Below are positions 1-7,717 of a stretch of 16,653 nt of DNA, piece after piece. The stretch is from UBA7937 sp034419095 (GTDB lineage Bacteria; Chloroflexota; Anaerolineae; UBA7937): NCBI GenBank assembly GCA_034419095.1, contig DAOULQ010000212.1:1-16653 (forward strand), given 5' to 3'. The notes beneath the pieces were generated by a model. It was not told the DNA's origin, made no database searches, and saw only the letters and a list, made by a program, of their open reading frames with translations. The position numbers and the translations under genes are program-made. Within the stretch, counting starts at the first letter, position 1. Every line of letters begins with the position of its first letter.

Positions 1-989
1 TCCCAGAGGAGTTCAGGGAGGAGATGCGAGGTCTGGCCCAGGGGGCGGGGGTCTCCTACACCGATATCCTGCTTCTCAATAGTTGGCCCCAGTTGGTGGC
101 TTGGCCTCGCTCCGATGAAGCCCTGAACGAACTTCTCACCACCTTCCATCCCTGGTTTCCTTCCTATATCGAGGTACGGCCCCCCTTTTCGACTCCCGAT
201 GAGTCCCCATCCAAATGGGTCTCCCTCTCCCCCCGCGCGACCTTTGCCCTCTTCGGAGAGGCCACCAAGAGCGGTAGCCTTTTTCATGGCCTAGAGGGGG
301 ATATGGCGCTAGAGGGCGTCCTTCTCATCCTCTACGAGCCTGAGGTAGGTAACGCCTTCGTGAGCCTCTCGGGGCCCGGCACGGTAGGGGTCAGAATAGG
401 GCTCAACGAGGAGAGGATATCGGTGGCTCAGTTAGAAGTCTCCTCCTTAGACTCCTCTCTGCGGGGGGTGCCTTTGCCCTTCGTCCTGCGCCAGGCGCTT
501 CAATATTCGGGCGACCTGTCCCAGGCGCTGAAAATCATCGCCAGCTCCTCACGCACCGGGGGAGCCAACGTTGTGGTCGGCGACGGGAAATCGGCTAGCG
601 CGGCGGCCTTGGAGCTCTCAACCCATCGCCATGCGCTCTTCGAGGCCCAGGACGACTACGTGGTGTGCAACAACCATTTCTCAGATCCCGCTCTTCTTAC
701 ATTGCAGGAAGAGGGAGATATTGGAACCAGCGAGGAGCGACATGCCCTCTGGGACGAGATGATTCGGAGACGGTACGGCCTCCTCGATTTGGAAAAGGCG
801 CTCTTTCTCCTATCCCACGAGTGCGAGACGGGTGGGGAGAGGTGTTACCCCAAGAAGGTAGAAGATGAGGAGATGATGTTGGGGGCGGTAATGGCCGCCA
901 GCGACTTGGAGTTGTGGATTGTCTCCCTCGACCCTGCTGGAGAGATACGAAAGTGGGGTTTTAACCTCCTTGAGGAGTTGGAGCGTTGA
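1..989 (+). CDS. C45-family (acyl-CoA:6-APA acyltransferase-like) protein, 5' partial, catalytic Cys missing
   Basis: The reading frame is open from base 3, with residues PEEFREE before the first internal Met at 24, so the true start lies outside the window. The fold is recognisable as the C45/AAT Ntn-hydrolase family (autoproteolytic acyltransferases and amide hydrolases) from the stretch EMRGLAQGAGVSYTDILLLN, a central block FALFGEATKSGSLFHG, a GLNEE.ISV block, VPLPFVLRQAL, RTGGANVVVGDGK and a CNNHFSDP block. In active members the mature chain begins with a Cys in a C-[ST]-x-F-A context. Here that position (base 234, residue 71 counted from the Met at 24) is Arg, in SPRATFAL. The only cysteines visible are far downstream and do not fit a nucleophile. 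I infer a pseudoenzyme or a non-catalytic homologue. The last 29 bases overlap the convergent miaB 3' end. No membrane segment is visible in this part. Confidence 0.72.
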   Translation, partial: PEEFREEMRGLAQGAGVSYTDILLLNSWPQLVAWPRSDEALNELLTTFHPWFPSYIEVRPPFSTPDESPSKWVSLSPRATFALFGEATKSGSLFHGLEGDMALEGVLLILYEPEVGNAFVSLSGPGTVGVRIGLNEERISVAQLEVSSLDSSLRGVPLPFVLRQALQYSGDLSQALKIIASSSRTGGANVVVGDGKSASAAALELSTHRHALFEAQDDYVVCNNHFSDPALLTLQEEGDIGTSEERHALWDEMIRRRYGLLDLEKALFLLSHECETGGERCYPKKVEDEEMMLGAVMAASDLELWIVSLDPAGEIRKWGFNLLEELER

Positions 990-2229
990 GGCGGCCTTGC
1001 ATCGACCAGGGGCCAGCCCAGGTGATCTGCACCGGGGCTAGTTTGCCTCTCCAATCGTTATCGTCCTGAAAGAAGAGCAGTTTGTTGGTCCGGGTGCGGC
1101 CTTTCCATTTCCCCTTTCGCCTCTCCTCCACCAGTACCTCTACCATCTCCCCCAAAAGCGCCTGGTTTATCTCTTCCGCGATCTCGGCTTGCAGTTCCTC
1201 CAGGGCTCGGCGACGCCTTTCTTTCTCCGCTGGAGGCACATCATCGGGAAGGCGAGCGGCAGGGGTGCCTGGCCGGGGCGAATAGGCCGCCACGTGGACT
1301 ACATCGAACCTCTCTTCCTCTAAGAGCCTGTAGGTGCCTTTGAACTCCTCTTCCGTCTCTCCTGGAAAGCCCACGATGACATCGGTGGCTAAGGAGACAT
1401 CGGGGATCCGGGCTCGGATTACGGCTAGAAGGCTCCGGTATTGGGAGACGGTATATCTTCTCCCCATCCGCTTTAAGATGCGGTCATCGCCCGACTGAAC
1501 CGGCAACTCGATATGCTCACAAACCTTGGGGAGGGAGGCTACGGCCTCGATGAGGGGGTCGCTCATGAAGTTGGGGTGGGAGGTGAGGAAACGGATCCGC
1601 CAGAGCCCCTCGACCTGGTGTACCTCTTCCAGTAGATGGGCCAGGGTAGGCTGGCCGGGGAGGTCGTGGCCGTAGGAGTCAACGATCTGCCCCACCAGCG
1701 TAACCTCTCGCACGCCTCGCTCTACCAGACAGCACACCTCTTCCAGGATCTCCTTCCTGGACCTACTTCGCTCTCTCCCCCGGCGGAGACGGACGATGCA
1801 GTAGGTACAATACTGGTCGCAGCCGGTAGCCACGGGGACGTAGGCGGAAACGGGATAGGTGAAGGGGACGGGCTCTCCTGCACCTTCCAGGAACTCAACC
1901 AGCCCCTTTACCTCCGAGGGAGGGAGCCAGAGGTCCACGTAGGGGAAGCGCCTCTCCAGGTCTCGGCGGGTCTCCGGGGCTACTAGACAGCCCATCACAG
2001 CCAGAGTGACCTCTGGGCGGAGTTCCTTGAGGGGCTTGAGGCTGCTCAGGCGGCCGTATATCTTATCCTCGGCCTTCTGGCGGACGACGCAGGTGTTCAG
2101 GAGAACGACATCGGCATCCTCCGCCTTGGGGGTAGGGAGGTAGCCTAGCCTTTGCAACTCCTCGGCGGCGCGCCGGGAGTCGGCATCGTTCATTTGGCAG
2201 CCGATGGTCCAGATGTGGTAGCGGGTCAT
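961..2229 (-). CDS. miaB: tRNA-2-methylthio-N6-dimethylallyladenosine synthase (MiaB-type methylthiotransferase)
   Basis: A radical-SAM methylthiotransferase that converts i6A37 to ms2i6A37 in tRNAs reading UNN codons. The N-terminal UPF0004 domain carries the three ligands of the auxiliary 4Fe-4S cluster: C11 (IGCQMN, the MiaB signature), C47 (LNTCVV) and C81 (MGCLV). The radical-SAM CxxxCxxC is C137/C141/C144 (GCDQYCTYC), followed by RGRERSRSRKEI. Further radical-SAM landmarks are HIELPVQSGDDRILKRMGR and DVIVGFPGETEEEF. A C-terminal TRAM region (about 355-418) closes the protein. The length of 422 aa is normal to slightly short. The CQMN motif and the small distance between cluster blocks favour MiaB over MtaB or RimO. 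The ATG lies 12 bases downstream of the HEPN gene stop, so the two are probably cotranscribed; the ribosome-binding site is poor (an AAGG inside the upstream gene's end). Its 3' end overlaps the convergent C45-like gene. Confidence 0.93.
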   Translation of the reverse strand: MTRYHIWTIGCQMNDADSRRAAEELQRLGYLPTPKAEDADVVLLNTCVVRQKAEDKIYGRLSSLKPLKELRPEVTLAVMGCLVAPETRRDLERRFPYVDLWLPPSEVKGLVEFLEGAGEPVPFTYPVSAYVPVATGCDQYCTYCIVRLRRGRERSRSRKEILEEVCCLVERGVREVTLVGQIVDSYGHDLPGQPTLAHLLEEVHQVEGLWRIRFLTSHPNFMSDPLIEAVASLPKVCEHIELPVQSGDDRILKRMGRRYTVSQYRSLLAVIRARIPDVSLATDVIVGFPGETEEEFKGTYRLLEEERFDVVHVAAYSPRPGTPAARLPDDVPPAEKERRRRALEELQAEIAEEINQALLGEMVEVLVEERRKGKWKGRTRTNKLLFFQDDNDWRGKLAPVQITWAGPWSMQGRLNAPTPQGG

Positions 2230-2241
2230 GGCAACAGTTGT

Positions 2242-2949
2242 TTAGACCTTCTGTAGTTCCGCATCCACATAGTTCACCAATGACTCTACCTTTTGCAGGG
2301 CATCTCGGACGTGGGCCTCTGTTACATCTAATTCCTGGCCTATCAGCTTCGTCGGGCAATGAGTTTTCTTCTGATACTGCTTATCCCTAATTCCCAAGTT
2401 ATGGACAATGATGTGTCTGTCTTGCAGGATGATCTCGATATCGCTCTCAGGGATACCACTGCGCGTTAAGTCAATGCGAAATTCCTTTGCAAAAGCGTCT
2501 TTCACTTGTTCCCAGTTTTGAAAATTGTACCTGCTCGCTAATTTGTCAGCCATAACCTCTGGCTTGACCTGACTCCCTTTCTTTCTCCTGAGAGTTTGGA
2601 TGAGAGCGTCTTTGAAAGCGTCTTCCAAGTAGACCTCCAAGGCAGTCACGAGCATGACTAGAGCTTGCCTCGTAACGAACCGAAGCTGGGCATCTTTGAT
2701 GGCCTTTTCAGCGTTCCGGATGTAGTTTCTTACCTCATTGATGTATTGGAGTTCATCTGCAATGTCAACTTGGGATTTCCCGAAATTCATTTTGGCACTT
2801 GGCAGAGCGAGTTCAACCACCTCCACTTGATTGAGGGTGTTCACCAAAGCTATTGTAACTGTCGGCAATGCGTCGAGAAATTGCTCGATGTGGTCTGTTT
2901 GTTCCTGGAACCGCTCCAAGGGGGTTTTCTTACTGGTCATTTGCGCCAA
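2242..2949 (-). CDS. HEPN-domain protein, possible RNase-type toxin or defence gene
   Basis: I recognise a HEPN-like all-helical protein of 235 aa. A helix with RQALVMLVTALEVYLEDAF (residues 94-112) supplies the usual acidic position. Near residue 178 is QDRHIIVHNLGIRD, a match to the HEPN R-x4-6-H active-site motif (R178, H183) of the type seen in MAE_28990/RiboL-PSP-HEPN-like families, in which the motif forms a metal-independent RNase centre. A specific substrate cannot be read from the sequence. The start ATG has a good ribosome-binding site (AGGAG, 9 bases upstream). The gene is visibly richer in A/T than miaB and uvrA, and it sits directly upstream of miaB (12 bases), which suggests later insertion into a housekeeping context. 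No partner (MNT-type nucleotidyltransferase or obvious antitoxin) is adjacent, so a toxin-antitoxin role is inference only. Confidence 0.7.
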   Translation of the reverse strand: MAQMTSKKTPLERFQEQTDHIEQFLDALPTVTIALVNTLNQVEVVELALPSAKMNFGKSQVDIADELQYINEVRNYIRNAEKAIKDAQLRFVTRQALVMLVTALEVYLEDAFKDALIQTLRRKKGSQVKPEVMADKLASRYNFQNWEQVKDAFAKEFRIDLTRSGIPESDIEIILQDRHIIVHNLGIRDKQYQKKTHCPTKLIGQELDVTEAHVRDALQKVESLVNYVDAELQKV

Positions 2950-3051
2950 CTCCTATACTTCAATGCACTTTGGTTCATCAATTAATTATGCCTGTAGTCG
3001 CAACGAGGGCAAGCTGAAGCCATGATCATGCAAACGCCATGAATTGACTCA
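2950..3051 (-). promoter_or_regulatory. Intergenic region upstream of the HEPN gene with a weak promoter candidate
   Basis: An AT-rich stretch between the Nudix stop and the HEPN start. On the minus strand a CATAAT hexamer (2985-2990) lies 16 bases after a TTGCCC hexamer. This is a poor -35, so it is only a candidate promoter. The HEPN ribosome-binding site AGGAG lies at the proximal end. No terminator-like hairpin with a T tract is visible after the Nudix gene. Confidence 0.25.
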
Positions 3052-3543
3052 CTACCCACCAAATAATACCTTTCCGGATAACTCATCAACTAGCCTTATT
3101 AACTTCACATTCTGATCGTAGACCGCATCGCAGACGAAGAACTGGGAACGGGATAGGTAATCGTAGATGAACCCATCCGTGGTCGGTATGGGAATGGTAT
3201 CCAGTCGCTCTTGCGGAACCCACTCCAGAGTCCCTTCCGCGCATTCAATGGGTGGGATGGCGGCGATGTCAGTCGTGTAGATGTAGACAATCCAGTTGTA
3301 GTCGGTTGGGCTGGTCTCCGTTAGTATGCCTACGAGGCGTGGCTCCTCGATGGAGATGCCTGTCTCTTCCTTGACTTCACGTATCACTGCCTGCCTAGGC
3401 GTCTCGAAGGGTTCGAGGTGTCCTCCCACGGGGACGTACTTGCCGAGGTTGGGTTCCTTGCTACGGCGAAGCAACAAGAATCCGACCTCGCTCCGCAGGA
3501 CACAGGTGACTACAGCCTTCTTCAAGCCGATGGGGATATTCAT
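3052..3543 (-). CDS. Nudix hydrolase (MutT / 8-oxo-dGTP diphosphatase-like)
   Basis: A 163-aa Nudix enzyme with a perfect Nudix box, G-x5-E-x7-R-E-U-x-E-E-x-G-U, from G41 to I63 (GHLEPFE, then R55-E56 and E59-E60). These glutamates bind the Mg2+ that drives hydrolysis of a nucleoside diphosphate linked to another moiety. The region before the box (FLLLRRSKEPNLGKYVPVGG) resembles 8-oxo-dGTP/MutT-type and other broad NTP-pyrophosphatase Nudix proteins. The substrate cannot be assigned from motifs. The ATG is preceded by GGAGAT at suitable spacing. The C-terminal 30 residues beyond the Nudix fold (about 130-163) are not recognisable. The gene lies between the HEPN gene and the frameshifted cyclase-like gene, all on the same strand, with a strong hairpin separating it from the latter. 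Confidence 0.88.
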   Translation of the reverse strand: MNIPIGLKKAVVTCVLRSEVGFLLLRRSKEPNLGKYVPVGGHLEPFETPRQAVIREVKEETGISIEEPRLVGILTETSPTDYNWIVYIYTTDIAAIPPIECAEGTLEWVPQERLDTIPIPTTDGFIYDYLSRSQFFVCDAVYDQNVKLIRLVDELSGKVLFGG

Positions 3544-3572
3544 AGTTGGATCTCCGCTTTCATGGCTACTAC

Positions 3573-3602
3573 GTGCTGTCAGGAGGGAACTCCTGACAGC
3601 AC
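3573..3602. repeat. Perfect 13-bp inverted repeat with 4-base loop
   Basis: The arm GTGCTGTCAGGAG (3573-3585) pairs perfectly with 3590-3602 across the loop GGAA. It sits between the stop of the cyclase-like gene (3612) and the Nudix start (3543), both on the minus strand. No T tract follows on either strand, so it is not a canonical intrinsic terminator. An mRNA stability or processing hairpin, or a remnant of a small palindromic element, is equally possible. Confidence 0.6.
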
Positions 3603-3611
3603 CAGGATATG

Positions 3612-4561
3612 CTACTTATACAGCCTCTTCAGCATCCTCAGGGCGTGGAGGGTAACCCATTTGGAGGGCTGGCCTATCTCCTCCAACTCCACGAATCTCC
3701 CAACCCACTTGCCCCCCTTGGGGTGCACCTCGCAGGGCCAGCGACCCTTCTTATCTTGCTTAGAGAGTACTATGCGAAGACCTTCTTGGATGCGCTCATC
3801 GTCAGGGGAGACGTAGGGAGCTACCAGGCCTAATACCTGAAGCACATCTGCCTCCCAGTGCATGGGGAAGCCGAATTTGAACCAGCGGGGGCTGGGCTTG
3901 CCCCATTCTCGGTGGTGCTTGTAGAGGCCGCTTTCTAAGAAGAGTTCCACGGCCCGCTGGCGGGACTCCTCAATCTCTGGAGTCCACTCCGAGGGGAGGT
4001 CGCAGAAGGCTTGGAGTACGTCGGCGGTGGCCCAGAAGCAGGAGTGGGTCTTCACCTTGGAGACACAGGGCCAGCCGCCTTCCTGGTGCTGGATGCTCAA
4101 GAGCCAATCTATAACCTTACGAGCGCGAGGGTCATTCGCATAGTCATACCAGAGCATCAGGCGTAAGGCATGGGCCGCATGACAGGGAAGAAACACCGTG
4201 CGCCCCTTTATCTCCACGCCGTAGGCCCCATCTTCGAGGATGCAGCCATCGAGCAGATAATCCATCGCTTTCCTGACGGCCCCGTCTCCCTTATAGCCCA
4301 GCCACAGGGGAAGCATCAAATATTTTTCTGTGCCGTGATGGGGGCGGGGGTCAGGGCCCCAGTAACCCCCGGGCGCTGCCTCTGGAGGATCTTCTGTATG
4401 GGTTCAGATTGGGCTATTGCTTGACTGGCGGCTACCACCTCCGGGTCGCTCTCGGGCTTGTCCAGGAGCCAGCGGAGGGCGAAATAGCAGACGGAGGGGT
4501 TGGACTCCTTTAAGAGCCAGTCAGTGGGGTCGGCATTTAGAAAGTCTTTCCAGTTGGTCAT
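3612..4561 (-). pseudogene. Squalene-cyclase/prenyltransferase-like alpha-toroid protein, interrupted by a 1-base frameshift
   Basis: Two overlapping frames form one gene. The 5' part (4561 to about 4370) encodes MTNWKDFLNADPTDWLLKE..NPSVCYFALRWLLDKPESDPEVV and continues ILQRQRP, then runs into nonsense and stops at 4316. The next frame, read from the same point, gives GGYWGPDP.. and continues into the 3' part (from about 4370 to 3612), exactly where the family expects it. Adding one G to the five-G run (C5 at 4366-4370 on the plus strand) restores a protein of about 316 aa. The 3' part has toroid repeats with QEGGWPC and KKGRWPC-type motifs, as in prenyltransferase/squalene-oxidase repeat proteins. 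No DxDD-type catalytic motif is evident, so enzymatic activity is unproven. The start has a strong AGGAGG ribosome-binding site (4567-4572). This could be a real mutation or a homopolymer assembly error. Confidence 0.78.
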
Positions 4562-4649
4562 CTTTTCCTCCTCTTGTGCCTGCTCAGTAAAGGGGTGTCC
4601 TCTGTCGTTAATAGGGCGGGTGTGGAAACCTGCCCTACATAAAAAGGGC
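4562..4649. repeat. uvrA 3' intergenic region with REP-like hairpin (4613-4636)
   Basis: Between the uvrA stop and the next gene is AGGGCGGGT, a 6-base loop, then ACCTGCCCT (4613-4636), a 9-bp stem with one G-T pair. On the uvrA strand a TTTTT stretch lies before the stem, not after it, so terminator function is uncertain. Hairpins of this GC-rich type recur as dispersed repeats in many genomes. The ribosome-binding site of the downstream gene follows it. Confidence 0.45.
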
Positions 4650-7556
4650 TCAGGAGCCCGCGGCGGTTCGGGCCAGGGCTTTTCGCTTCTTTTGGCCAGC
4701 GAAGACCCTCTTCTTGAGGAACTGGCCGGTGTAGGAGTGGGGCATCTGAGCCACTTCTTCTGGCGTTCCCTGGGCGATGACCCGGCCTCCGGCGTCGCCC
4801 CCCTCCGGCCCCAGGTCTATGATCCAGTCGGCGGACTTTATCACGTCCAGGTTGTGCTCGATGATGATCACCGTGTTCCCGGCATCGACGAGGCGGCCCA
4901 GGACGTTCAATAGTTTTTTGATGTCGTCGAAGTGGAGCCCCGTAGTAGGCTCGTCTAGGATGTAGAGGGTGCGACCGGTGGCCCGCTTGGAGAGTTCTCG
5001 GGAGAGTTTTATCCGCTGAGCCTCGCCGCCAGAGAGGGTGGTGGAGGACTGACCTAACCGGATGTAGCCCAACCCCACATCGTAGAGGGTCTGGAGTTTC
5101 CGCTTGATCTTGGGGATGTTCTCGAAGAACTTGAAATTTTCCTCCACCGTCATCTCTAGTACGTCGGCGATGTTCTTCCCCTTGTACCGGATCTGTAGGG
5201 TCTCCCGGTTGAACCGTTTCCCTTTGCAGACCTCGCAGGGGACGTATATATCGGGGAGGAAATGCATCTCTATCTTGATAATCCCGTCTCCTTGGCAGGC
5301 CTCGCAGCGGCCTCCTTTGACGTTGAAGGAGAACCGGCCCGGCTTGTATCCCCGCATCCTCGCCTCTGGTAGGTTGGCGAAGAGTTCTCGGATGTAGGTG
5401 AAGACGTTGGTGTAGGTGCCTGGGTTAGAGCGAGGCGTCCGCCCGATGGGGGATTGATCTATATGTATCACCTTGTCCAGGTGCTCAACTCCTAGGATAT
5501 CTTTATGTTGGCCTGACCTGTCTTTGGCTCGATGGAGTATCTGGGCCAGTCGCTTGTAGAGGATTTCGATGAGGAGGGTGCTCTTGCCAGAGCCGGAGAC
5601 GCCGGTGATGCATATGAACTCGCCCAAGGGGAAAGAGACGTCGATCTCTTTGAGGTTGTGTTCCGCCGCGCCTTTAACCTCCAGATAGGCCCCGTTTCCC
5701 CCTCGGCGCCTCTCCGGGATGGGGATGCTCTTCTTTCCGCAGAGGTATTCCCCGGTGATCGACTCTGGGCAGGCGATGATCTTCTCTATAGGCCCCGCGA
5801 CCACTACCCGGCCGCCGCGCTCCCCGGCTCCTGGCCCCAGGTCTATGATCCAGTCAGCGGAGCGCATCGTCTCCTCGTCGTGCTCTATCACCAACAGCGT
5901 GTTTCCCAGGTTACGCATATCCTGGAGGGTGTGGATGAGCCGCTTGTTGTCTCGCTGGTGGAGGCCAATGGAGGGCTCGTCTAAGATGTAGAGCACTCCT
6001 ACGAGTTGCGAGCCGATCTGGGTGGCTAGTCTTATCCTTTGGGCCTCGCCGCCGGCGAGCGTGGTGGCTGAACGCTCCAGGGTCAAATAGTCGAGCCCCA
6101 CGTTCACCATGAACCGCAACCGGTCCCGGATCTCCTTGAGGATGCGGTGGGCGATGGCTAGATCCCGCTGGGAGAGCCTCTTGGGGAGTTCCTGGAAGAA
6201 CTCCAGGGCCTCGTTTACGGACATGGCGGTGATATCGGTTATCGACTTGTCGGCCACGGTAACGGCCAGGCTTTCCGGCCTCAGCCGTTTCCCCTCACAG
6301 GCGGGGCAAGGATGGGTAGCCATGTACCTTTCTATCTCACCCCGGACGTAATCAGAACTAGACTCCCGGTACCGTCGCTCCAGGTTGGGGATCACCCCTT
6401 CGTAGGTGGTATCGTACTCGCGGGTGCGGCCGTATTGGTTTCTGTATCTCAGTCTGATTATCTCCGTGCCGGCCCCATATAGGAGGAGGTCTATATGTTC
6501 GGGTTTCAGTTCCCGCACGGGGACGTTCACCGGGAAGCCATGGTGATCGGCCACGGCCTTCACCAACTGGTAGTAGTAGGTCTCGCTGGTCGAGGCCCGG
6601 CTCCAAGGCTGGATGGCCCCCTCGGCTAAAGTGAGGCTCTTGTTGGGGATGACCAGGCCGGGGTCTATCTCCATCTTGGTGCCGATCCCCTGACAGACGG
6701 GGCAGGCCCCGTAAGGGGTATTGAAGGAGAAGGTGCGGGGCTCTATCTCGCCGATGCTGATGCCGCAGTGGACGCAGGCGAACTGCTCGGAGAAGAGGAG
6801 GTCTCTCGCCGCGTCGTTGATGATGACCACACCGTCGCCCAGGTTGAGGGCCGTCTCCAGCGAATCGGTGAGTCGGGAGCGGAAGGGTTTGATCTCCTCT
6901 TTGCTGTGTTTGGTCTTTTCAGGGATGATGAGCCTATCCACCACCGCCTCTATAGTGTGTTGCTTGTAGCGGTCGAGTTCGATATGCTCGTCCACGTCCC
7001 GCACCTCGCCGTTCACCCGGACGCGGACGAAGCCCGTCTTGCGTACGTCCTCGAAGACCCGCTGGTGGTGGCCTTTGCGGTCTTTGATGAGGGGAGCCAA
7101 GACCATTATCTTGGTTTCGGGTGCGAGTTCCATCACTGAATCTACGATCTGCTCTGCCGACTGCTGGGCGATGACCCGGCCGCAGTTGGGGCAGTGGGGG
7201 ATGCCGATGCGGGCGTAGAGGAGGCGAAGGTAGTCGTATATCTCGGTGACCGTTCCCACGGTGCTCCGGGGGTTATGGGAGGAGCCTTTCTGGTCGATGG
7301 AGACGGCAGGGGAGAGCCCCTCTATCTGATCCACGTCTGGCTTTTGCATCTGGCCCAGGAACTGGCGGGCGTAGGCGGAGAGGGACTCGACATAACGACG
7401 CTGTCCCTCGGCGTAGATGGTGTCGAAGGCCAGGGAGGACTTGCCGGAGCCGGAGAGGCCGGTGATGACCACGTATTTGTTCCGCGGTATCTCCACGGTT
7501 ATATTCTTCAGGTTGTGTTCGCGGGCTCCGCGAACGATGATCTTATCTTGAGCCAT
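4650..7556 (-). CDS. uvrA: Excinuclease ABC subunit A
   Basis: Damage-sensing ATPase of nucleotide excision repair; a UvrA dimer with UvrB scans DNA and loads UvrB at lesions. The 968-aa protein is slightly longer than the usual about 940. It opens with the family-typical MAQDKIIVRGAREHNLKNI. It has two ABC modules: Walker A GLSGSGKSS (residues 33-41) and GVSGSGKST; signatures LAGGEAQRI and LSGGEAQRI; Walker B ILDEPSIGLH and ILDEPTTGLH. Zinc motifs are CPNC at 122-125, CVHC..CPVC in the insertion region, and CEAC..CEVC in the second module, which contacts DNA. The start is certain from homology; AAGG lies about 8 bases upstream. The start region is copied twice further upstream within 114-bp repeats, and a 36-codon ORF ends one base before this ATG. 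I see no clear promoter directly upstream, so transcription may come from the promoter at 8647-8675 or from within the RAYT gene. Confidence 0.97.
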   Translation of the reverse strand: MAQDKIIVRGAREHNLKNITVEIPRNKYVVITGLSGSGKSSLAFDTIYAEGQRRYVESLSAYARQFLGQMQKPDVDQIEGLSPAVSIDQKGSSHNPRSTVGTVTEIYDYLRLLYARIGIPHCPNCGRVIAQQSAEQIVDSVMELAPETKIMVLAPLIKDRKGHHQRVFEDVRKTGFVRVRVNGEVRDVDEHIELDRYKQHTIEAVVDRLIIPEKTKHSKEEIKPFRSRLTDSLETALNLGDGVVIINDAARDLLFSEQFACVHCGISIGEIEPRTFSFNTPYGACPVCQGIGTKMEIDPGLVIPNKSLTLAEGAIQPWSRASTSETYYYQLVKAVADHHGFPVNVPVRELKPEHIDLLLYGAGTEIIRLRYRNQYGRTREYDTTYEGVIPNLERRYRESSSDYVRGEIERYMATHPCPACEGKRLRPESLAVTVADKSITDITAMSVNEALEFFQELPKRLSQRDLAIAHRILKEIRDRLRFMVNVGLDYLTLERSATTLAGGEAQRIRLATQIGSQLVGVLYILDEPSIGLHQRDNKRLIHTLQDMRNLGNTLLVIEHDEETMRSADWIIDLGPGAGERGGRVVVAGPIEKIIACPESITGEYLCGKKSIPIPERRRGGNGAYLEVKGAAEHNLKEIDVSFPLGEFICITGVSGSGKSTLLIEILYKRLAQILHRAKDRSGQHKDILGVEHLDKVIHIDQSPIGRTPRSNPGTYTNVFTYIRELFANLPEARMRGYKPGRFSFNVKGGRCEACQGDGIIKIEMHFLPDIYVPCEVCKGKRFNRETLQIRYKGKNIADVLEMTVEENFKFFENIPKIKRKLQTLYDVGLGYIRLGQSSTTLSGGEAQRIKLSRELSKRATGRTLYILDEPTTGLHFDDIKKLLNVLGRLVDAGNTVIIIEHNLDVIKSADWIIDLGPEGGDAGGRVIAQGTPEEVAQMPHSYTGQFLKKRVFAGQKKRKALARTAAGS

Positions 7557-7590
7557 ATCAATTCCTTACTCCGCCGGACAGTAAATCGCT
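7521..7590 (-). repeat. Copy 0 of the uvrA-start repeat (resident uvrA start and decayed second palindrome)
   Basis: About 38 bases at 7523-7560 (uvrA codons 1-11 and the bases just upstream) match both 114-bp units: by eye 36/38 with unit 2 and 33/38 with unit 1. Upstream, at about 7571-7588, the sequence CCGCCGGACAGTAAATC resembles a decayed form of palindrome H2 of the units. Within the coding part, GTTCGCGG and CCGCGAAC (7517-7535) form a perfect 8-bp hairpin, and the homology to the repeats breaks off at this hairpin. Confidence 0.6.
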
Positions 7591-7668
7591 TTGTTTATGC
7601 TGGATTTTAAATCCAGCATAAGCGGCGAGAATCAGCGCTCCGCGAACGATTATCTTATTTGGGGCCAT
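7558..7668 (-). CDS. Putative 36-codon upstream ORF, coupled to uvrA and built from a uvrA start copy
   Basis: Within the repeat nearest uvrA, a start equivalent to that of uvrA (ATG GCC CCA AAT AAG ATA ATC) opens a frame encoding MAPNKIIVRGALILAAYAG and 17 more residues, ending in TGA at 7558-7560. Only one base separates that stop from the uvrA ATG, the spacing expected for translational coupling. An AAGG lies about 8 bases upstream of the uORF ATG, as it does for uvrA. The first 11 codons derive from uvrA; the rest read through palindrome H1. This could be a passive by-product of the repeat insertion. Translation is not shown. Confidence 0.3.
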   Translation of the reverse strand: MAPNKIIVRGALILAAYAGFKIQHKQSDLLSGGVRN

Positions 7669-7706
7669 ATCACTACCTTGCTTCCGCTGGATTTGTAATC
7701 CAGCGG
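7593..7706. repeat. 114-bp REP-like unit 1 (H1 - uvrA start copy - H2), 3' side of the RAYT
   Basis: Begins with palindrome H1 at 7593-7623, arms of 15 with a single central base (arm GTTTATGCTGGATTT, one T-G pair). It continues with a copy of the uvrA start region (minus-strand ATG at 7666-7668) and ends with palindrome H2 at 7684-7706 (CCGCTGGATT, loop TGT, AATCCAGCGG). H1 and H2 share the core GCTGGATT..AATCCAGC. H2 ends 11 bases after the transposase stop. Same length and order as the unit at 8301-8414. Confidence 0.8.
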
Positions 7707-7717
7707 CTTTCAATGCT

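Noticed and set aside
3573..3602. Intrinsic terminator of the cyclase-like gene
   Set aside because: No T tract follows the stem on either strand; listed as an inverted repeat instead.
5532..5984. Plus-strand 150-codon frame inside uvrA
   Set aside because: Antisense shadow of a highly conserved gene; no recognisable motifs.
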